The translations under genes were made by a program, and so were the position numbers. DNA of 11,883 bases from Bacillota bacterium (GTDB lineage Bacteria > Bacillota > Clostridia > Peptostreptococcales > Anaerovoracaceae), in the NCBI GenBank assembly GCA_023394035.1, contig JAEXBK010000167.1, positions 1 through 11,883 on the forward strand, in the 5' to 3' direction. Position 1 is the stretch's first letter, and every line of letters starts with the position of its first letter. The notes beneath the pieces were generated by a model. It was given only the letters and a program-made list of their open reading frames with translations. It was not told the DNA's origin and did not search any database. Shown here one piece after another: positions 7,377-11,883 of this stretch.

Positions 7377-7781
7377 ATGGAAACATTGATAATAACAAAT
7401 AATCCAAAAGTGAATAAGGCGCTTTCAAATAAATATAAAATTATATTTTATAAAAATGGAGGACAGGTACAAGTACTTGAAAAGGCACGTGATTATATCC
7501 ATTTAGGGGCAAAATTGGCGATTCATCCCATGAGCGGAAGGATCAGACCTAATGAAACTCCATATAAATCCATATTTCTGTCCGTTCGACGAGATGCACC
7601 TATGCATAGCAGCACGGATCTGTATAGCCTTATAATAATCGAGGATAGCATTGCAGAAACACAAAAATACCTTAAAAATACCTTAAGCATAAGGCCCGGT
7701 GAAAAAATATTGGAAGAATTACAGGAGATGGATGTGATTCTTTTGATGAACGGGATTGAAGAGTTTGGGAGGACCGTATGA
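7377..7781 (+). CDS. grdX: GrdX-family protein of glycine-reductase-type gene clusters
   Basis: A 134-residue soluble protein with the pattern of GrdX: an N-terminal LIITNNP strand, a central RDYIHLGAKLAIHPMSG block, the highly conserved RPNETPYKS motif, and an IIEDSI segment before a helical tail. GrdX proteins are found at the head of glycine, sarcosine or betaine reductase operons; their function is not known. No signal peptide or membrane segment is visible. ATG 7377 is preferred; TTG 7353, also in frame, lies within the spacer of the promoter and so cannot be on the transcript made from it. GGAG at 7361-7364 is the only ribosome-binding-like sequence and it overlaps the promoter, so translation may be leaderless. 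The stop overlaps the next start (ATGA at 7778-7781), so EBP2 translation is probably coupled. The linkage supports the reductase identity of the downstream genes. Confidence 0.87.
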   Translation: METLIITNNPKVNKALSNKYKIIFYKNGGQVQVLEKARDYIHLGAKLAIHPMSGRIRPNETPYKSIFLSVRRDAPMHSSTDLYSLIIIEDSIAETQKYLKNTLSIRPGEKILEELQEMDVILLMNGIEEFGRTV

Positions 7782-9232
7782 ACAAAAAGAATGTCGTGAT
7801 GCTTAGGAAGGCTGACAATATCCTTATAGTGAATAAAGATTTTGAGGTCGTATATAATTCGAGATTTGACAGTAGGCTTGGAAACATCTCAGATGCAATA
7901 GAAGTGAAAGACTTTTTTGCAATGTACCCTTCATTAAGAAAGAATAACAGCAGCATTGCGAAAACTATGTCTACGGGAGTACCTATATTTCAAGATGCAC
8001 AGGAATGGTCTGATATAAATAATAAAGTATATGTGACGCAAAATCTTACTATTCCAATCATTCAAAAGGGAAAAGTAGAAGGTGTTATTGAGCTGACAAA
8101 TGATCTGACGACCGTCGGTGATGTTGAGCATAAACATGAATATCTTACTAAAGTAATGAAAGAAGGTCGTTTTCCTGTGAATACAGAAAATGGGGATCTG
8201 AATTCATTTGAAGATATTTTGACAGTAAATAATGTGGTATTGGGTGCAATTGAAAAAACGAAAGTCTTTGCTATTAATGATAATCCGGTATTAATATACG
8301 GAGAAACAGGCACCGGGAAGGAACTTTTCGCACAGGCTATGATAAACTACTCCTCATTTTACTCCGGAAAGAAAAAGAAGGTAATAATACAAAACTGTGC
8401 AGCTATGCCGGAAAATTTAATGGAATCGATTCTTTTCGGAACTACGAAGGGCTCCTATACAGGTGCGGAAAATAGGAAGGGATTATTTGAAGAAGCAGAC
8501 GGAGGAATATTTTTTCTCGATGAATTAAACGCAATGCCGTATTCGCTGCAGGGAAAACTTCTGAGAGTTGTTCAGGAAGGCACTTTCAGACCCATTGGCA
8601 GCAGTGTAGAGAAGAAGGTTAACGTTAAGATAATAGCCGCTATGAATATTGATCCGATGGAAGCAATAGAAAAAAAGATATTGAGAAAAGATTTATTTTA
8701 CCGACTCTCAGGGAATATGATATATCTACCACCTCTTAGAGAACGCCCCGATGATATAGAGTTTCTGACAAATAAATACATTGAAGAGTTTAATGAGGTA
8801 TATGACAAAAATGTTTTAGGAATAACGCCTGAGCTTAAACGCTTTTTTCTTGAATATGAATGGGATGGCAATGTGAGAGAACTAAAACATATAATTGAGT
8901 CAATGATAAGCTTGACCAAAGATAAAATGCTAAAATTCAATGAGCTTCCGGTCTACCTGCATGGCAAGGAGAAGAAAATCCCGATACAAGAAGGGGATAT
9001 GCCGGGAGAAAGGAATCGTAGTATCCTTAATATTGATTTCGATAAGGCGGGATATGATATAAATGCTATTTTGGAAAATGCGGAACGTGAGATAATCATC
9101 CAAGCACTTCGAAAAGCAAAAGGGAATAAAACAAAGGCAAGCGAGATGCTTGGGATCCCGCGACAGACTCTTAAGTATAGAATAACAAAACTGGGATGCG
9201 ACAAGTTTTCGTCGGGAAAGGACGAAAAGTAG
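7778..9232 (+). CDS. Sigma-54-dependent transcriptional activator EBP2 (PAS-AAA-Fis)
   Basis: A 484-residue paralogue of EBP1 with the same architecture. A PAS-like sensor occupies about residues 10-110 (ILIVNKDFEVVYNSRFD start). The AAA+ domain has Walker A GETGTGKE at 175-182, sigma-54-contact loop GSYTGA at 225-230, a Walker B block IFFLDE, and FYRLSG and WDGNVREL blocks. The C-terminal Fis-type helix-turn-helix has PRQTLKYR. The recognition helix is almost that of EBP1 (PRQTLRYK), while flanking residues and the sensor differ more. GGGAGGA at 7767-7773 precedes ATG 7778, which overlaps the GrdX stop. It is expressed from a housekeeping promoter and lies immediately upstream of the sigma-54 promoter of the reductase genes, whose activator it most likely is. 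The inducing ligand, perhaps the reductase substrate, is unknown. Confidence 0.93.
   Translation: MNKKNVVMLRKADNILIVNKDFEVVYNSRFDSRLGNISDAIEVKDFFAMYPSLRKNNSSIAKTMSTGVPIFQDAQEWSDINNKVYVTQNLTIPIIQKGKVEGVIELTNDLTTVGDVEHKHEYLTKVMKEGRFPVNTENGDLNSFEDILTVNNVVLGAIEKTKVFAINDNPVLIYGETGTGKELFAQAMINYSSFYSGKKKKVIIQNCAAMPENLMESILFGTTKGSYTGAENRKGLFEEADGGIFFLDELNAMPYSLQGKLLRVVQEGTFRPIGSSVEKKVNVKIIAAMNIDPMEAIEKKILRKDLFYRLSGNMIYLPPLRERPDDIEFLTNKYIEEFNEVYDKNVLGITPELKRFFLEYEWDGNVRELKHIIESMISLTKDKMLKFNELPVYLHGKEKKIPIQEGDMPGERNRSILNIDFDKAGYDINAILENAEREIIIQALRKAKGNKTKASEMLGIPRQTLKYRITKLGCDKFSSGKDEK
9206..9228. promoter_or_regulatory. Candidate activator site for the reductase operon, inside the EBP2 3' end
   Basis: TTTTCGTC and GACGAAAA form perfect 8-bp arms around the 7-base centre GGGAAAG, about 70 bp upstream of the -24 element at 9286. 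A second, overlapping dyad CGAC-N8-GTCG lies at 9199-9214. The TTTTCG core recalls the right half of the EBP1 sites, fitting the similar recognition helices. It overlaps the last codons of EBP2, so coding constraint could explain part of it. Confidence 0.45.
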
Positions 9233-9240
9233 TGCGATTT

Positions 9241-9281
9241 AAGCAAAAGTGTGATCAGAAATGATTCATTTTTGCTTTTTT
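9241..9281 (+). terminator. Rho-independent terminator of the grdX-EBP2 operon
   Basis: AAGCAAAA at 9241-9248 pairs with TTTTGCTT at 9270-9277, with weaker inner pairing TGATCA/TGATTCA around GAAA, followed by TTTTTT at 9276-9281. It ends four bases before the next sigma-54 promoter, so it insulates the reductase operon from read-through. Confidence 0.65.
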
Positions 9282-9284
9282 ATT

Positions 9285-9300
9285 TGGCATGATTGTTGCA
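9285..9300 (+). promoter_or_regulatory. Sigma-54 promoter of the reductase operon
   Basis: TGGCAT-GATTG-TTGCA, with GG at 9286-9287 and GC at 9298-9299 ten bases apart, fits the sigma-54 consensus. Transcription should start near 9311, about 28 bases before the ATG at 9339. The activator is probably EBP2. Confidence 0.82.
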
Positions 9301-9338
9301 ATATAAATAACCGACAGATAAATGAAAGGAACAGATAT

Positions 9339-10625
9339 ATGGAACTTGAATTAAGAAAAATCAAGATTACGGATATTCGTTTTGCTGACAATTGTTATAT
9401 TTCGTCAGGATGTCTTTATGTTAATCCTGACGAAATTAGAGAGCTGGTTCTTGAGGACAGCAGAATTAAATCCGTTGATGTCGATGCAGCTCGTCCCGGT
9501 GAATCAACGAGGATTGTTCCGGTAAAAGACATTATAGAACCAAGAGCTAAGCTTAATGGCGGAGATTCTTTTCCGGGGTGGTTCAGCGAGGATATGAAAG
9601 AAGCCGGAGAAGGCATAACTTATTGTCTTACGGACTGTGCTGTTACGACAACAGGACCTATAGTCGGATTCCAGGAAGGCGTAATTGATATGAGCGGGCC
9701 GGGTGCACAATACACTGCATATTCTAAAATCAATCACCTTGTTATTATAATAGAAAAACAGGATTATGTTGATCAGCACGATCATGAAGTTGCGGTAAGG
9801 CTTGCGGGAATAAAGATAGCTGAGTTTCTTGGAAAGCTCGCCTTCGATTGTAATGAGTACGAATGTGAGCGTTTCATATGGGATTCAATAGGAGTTAAAT
9901 ATGCTGAATACCCGGAGCTTCCTAAGGTTGTGTATATTTATAACTGCATGGCTCAGGGACTCCTGCACGATACATATTTTTACGGTCGTGATGCAAAAGT
10001 TATAGTTCCTACTATAATAACACCGCTTGAAGTGATGGATGGTGCAATAATATCAGGTAACTGTGTATCTCCGGGATCAAAGACTACTACGTATATGCAT
10101 CAAAACAATGCAGTAATAAAAGAACTTTTCGGCAAGCATGGCAAAGAAATAAACTTTATGGGGATTGTATTGAATCCTCTTATGACAACCCTAAAAGAAA
10201 AATTTCGCGACAGAATGCTGACTGTCCGCGAAGTTAAGATGCTTGGCGCAGATGGTGTCATCATTTCACAGGAAGGCTTCGGAAATCCTACAACCGATTT
10301 GATGATAGTATGCCAAGAGCTTGAGAAGAACGGAATAAAAACGGTTATTATAACCAATGAGGACGCAGGCGTAGATGGAATGAGTGAATCTCTGCCGGAT
10401 AGCGTTCAAGAGGCAAATGCTATTGTTTCGACAGGGAATTCGAATGAGACTGTACTTTTACCGGCTATGGAGAAGACGATAGGACCTATTAAGGAGATCG
10501 AGAGAGTTTGCGGCGGCAATGTCAATTCAATCAAAGCCAACGGAGAACTTTTGCTTGAGATTCATGGGATAATGGGAAGCCATAATCTTCAGGGCAATAC
10601 TCTGCTTGGCGCAATTACGATTTGA
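9339..10625 (+). CDS. Glycine/sarcosine/betaine reductase component B, alpha-beta proprotein (GrdE/GrdG/GrdI type)
   Basis: A 428-residue cytoplasmic proprotein of the substrate-specific component B, which binds the substrate amine as a Schiff base before the selenoprotein partner cleaves it. Family blocks include VGFQEGVIDMSGPGAQYT in the first third. ISGNCVSPGSKTTTYMHQNN contains the self-cleavage site: Asn241-Cys242, where cysteine becomes the pyruvoyl group of the C-terminal chain and the position matches characterised GrdE. The C-terminal chain has GADGVIISQEGFGNPTTD. The start is ATG 9339, set by GAAAGGAA at 9324-9331 and by the family's length; the same frame is open further upstream, but that stretch contains the terminator and promoter. 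It is first in a sigma-54 operon and 11 bases before its partner subunit. Which substrate it handles (glycine, sarcosine, betaine or another amine) cannot be read by eye, so no single symbol is given. Confidence 0.92.
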   Translation: MELELRKIKITDIRFADNCYISSGCLYVNPDEIRELVLEDSRIKSVDVDAARPGESTRIVPVKDIIEPRAKLNGGDSFPGWFSEDMKEAGEGITYCLTDCAVTTTGPIVGFQEGVIDMSGPGAQYTAYSKINHLVIIIEKQDYVDQHDHEVAVRLAGIKIAEFLGKLAFDCNEYECERFIWDSIGVKYAEYPELPKVVYIYNCMAQGLLHDTYFYGRDAKVIVPTIITPLEVMDGAIISGNCVSPGSKTTTYMHQNNAVIKELFGKHGKEINFMGIVLNPLMTTLKEKFRDRMLTVREVKMLGADGVIISQEGFGNPTTDLMIVCQELEKNGIKTVIITNEDAGVDGMSESLPDSVQEANAIVSTGNSNETVLLPAMEKTIGPIKEIERVCGGNVNSIKANGELLLEIHGIMGSHNLQGNTLLGAITI

Positions 10626-10636
10626 GGTGCACGGGG

Positions 10637-11883
10637 ATGAAAAAAATATTATTCTATACAAATCAATTTTTTGGTCAGATAGGTGGCGAAGAATTTGCAT
10701 ACACAAAACCATGCGTAAAAGAAGGTGCTGCAGGCAATGCTAAGGCTTTTGTGTCACAGATACAAGGTGCCGATATCGCGGCTACAATAATTTGCGGTGA
10801 TAATTATTTTGTCGAGAATATGGACGAATGCAAGTCGTTTGTAAAAGAGTGCGCCGACAAATATTCTCCGGACATAATAATTGCAGGACCGGCTTTTAAT
10901 GCGGGAAGATTTGGTATAGCCTGCTGTGAGGTGTGTAAGTTCGCGACTCGAGAATATGGAATACCTGCGATAACCGGTCTTTATAACGAAAATCCGGGAG
11001 TTGAAATGTATAAGGCGGACTGCTACATCATGGAGGTGGGAAAGTCGGCCGCTGCAATGAGAAAGGCAGTTCAGCTTATCTCCGGCTTTGCAAATAAGCT
11101 CATAGCGGGAGAAAAACTTGGCACGCCTCAAGAAGAAAGGTATTATCCTAAGGGTAAACGAATAAATATATTCCATGAAAAAAACGGAGCTGTACGTGCC
11201 GTCGATATGCTCATAAAAAAACTTAATAATGAGCCTTATGAAACAGAATTAAAAATCTCTGTCTATGAAAAGGTGAATCCCGCACCAAGACTGAAAGACC
11301 TTTCATGTGCAAAAATTGCACTTTGCACATCGGGGGGCATTGTCCCGAAGGGGAATCCTGATCATATGTTTGCTGCAACGGCTAAGTTCTGGAAAAAGTA
11401 TCCTTTGGGAGATATGGACGGTCTGAGCGGAGAAGATTTTGAATCTGTACATGCCGGGTATGATCCGGTATATGCAAACGAGAATCCTAACCGGGTAGCG
11501 CCATATAATGTTTTGAAACAACTTGAAAAAGAAAGAATAATAGGAAGCGTGTATCCTTTTTTACTTACGACAACGGGCAATTCAACTTCCGTTGCGGACG
11601 CAACCGTATTTGGGAAGGAGATGGCTAAAGATCTTTTGGCAGCCGGCGTGGATGGCGTGATCTTAACGAGCACCTGAGGAACCTGTACGCGTTGCGGTGC
11701 AACGATTGTAAAGCAAATAGAAAAGGCAGGAATTCCTGCGGTTCATATATGCACGGTAACACCTATATCAAAGACTGTAGGTGCGGCAAGAATATCGGGA
11801 GCACAGGCGATACCTTTCCCGACAGGAAATCCGCAGTTGCCTGTAGAAAAAGAAATGAAACTTCAGCGAGAAATAGTAATGAA
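10637..11883 (+). CDS. Glycine/sarcosine/betaine reductase component B gamma subunit, selenoprotein (GrdB/GrdF/GrdH type), partial at 3' end
   Basis: This is the selenocysteine-containing subunit that reductively cleaves the substrate bound by the pyruvoyl partner and passes the product to selenoprotein A. An apparent stop TGA at 11675-11677 lies within LTST-U-GTCTRCGAT, the conserved selenocysteine motif of the family. The frame stays open and homologous for 205 further bases to the window edge (AGIPAVHICTVTPIS, then IPFPTGNPQLP). Selenocysteine is codon 347, close to its known place in GrdB. Earlier family blocks include INQF-like TNQFFGQIGGEE, PDIIIAGPAFNAGR, TGLYNENPG, TSGGIVPKGNPD and TTGNSTSVA. 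About 415 codons are present of a usual 430-440, so only the last roughly 20 residues are missing. ATG 10637 is set by GAGGTG at 10624-10629; TTG 10622 is less likely. Substrate type is undetermined. Confidence 0.93.
11675..11710 (+). promoter_or_regulatory. UGA selenocysteine codon and bacterial SECIS-like hairpin
   Basis: Downstream of TGA 11675-11677, CGTTGC at 11690-11695 pairs perfectly with GCAACG at 11699-11704 around the loop GGT. A short lower stem TAC/GTA (11686-11688 with 11708-11710) is separated by an asymmetric internal loop. The apical loop starts 18 bases after the UGA, within the range of bacterial SECIS elements, and its GGU resembles the GGU of the E. coli fdhF apical loop bound by SelB. 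Confidence 0.7.

Noticed and set aside
9261..9338. N-terminal extension of the component B proprotein from an upstream ATG
   Set aside because: This stretch contains the terminator stem and the sigma-54 promoter; starting at 9339 gives the family length and puts the maturation cysteine at residue 242.
10754..11176. 140-codon open frame on the minus strand inside the selenoprotein gene
   Set aside because: It lies opposite a strongly conserved coding region, has no recognisable motif, and is explained as a shadow of that gene.

Overview
The window reads as a low-GC, strictly anaerobic, amino-acid-fermenting Firmicute (Clostridia-like). The reasons are a selenoprotein amino-acid reductase of the glycine/sarcosine/betaine reductase type, strong AGGAGG-type ribosome binding sites, three consensus sigma-54 promoters and two RocR-like sigma-54 activators. 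I cannot assign a genus. All genes lie on the + strand.

Layout. (1) 1-2052 is the decaying end of an oligopeptide-type ABC transporter locus: a permease remnant whose upstream part is broken across frames, then a two-domain ATPase fusion with a one-base frameshift inside the first LSGGQ region. A hairpin terminator follows at 2108-2132. (2) 2166-4492 is a sigma-54 operon: a 16-bp activator-site dyad, a TGGCAC-N5-TTGC promoter, an Asp/Glu-racemase-family enzyme, and a PAS-AAA-Fis activator (EBP1). (3) 4494-7296 is a second sigma-54 operon with the same dyad, a second dyad and a promoter, encoding an NhaC-family antiporter and an alanine dehydrogenase, closed by a strong hairpin. (4) 7342-9281 is a housekeeping-type operon with a promoter so close to the ATG that the message may be leaderless. 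It encodes a GrdX-family protein and a second activator (EBP2). (5) From 9285 to the window end a third sigma-54 promoter drives a GrdE/G/I-type proprotein with its Asn241-Cys242 cleavage site, then a GrdB/F/H-type subunit. The in-frame TGA of the latter at 11675 is a selenocysteine codon, not a stop; the gene runs off the window edge.

How it may work together (inference): transporter, racemase and alanine dehydrogenase would form an oxidative amino-acid branch delivering NADH, ammonia and 2-oxoacid. The Grd component B would form the reductive branch, so the region resembles a compact Stickland module. EBP1 probably controls the racemase and antiporter operons through the shared dyad, and EBP2 probably controls the reductase operon. 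The reductase substrate (glycine, sarcosine, betaine or something else) cannot be settled from this window, and the shared components GrdA, GrdC and GrdD are not in it.
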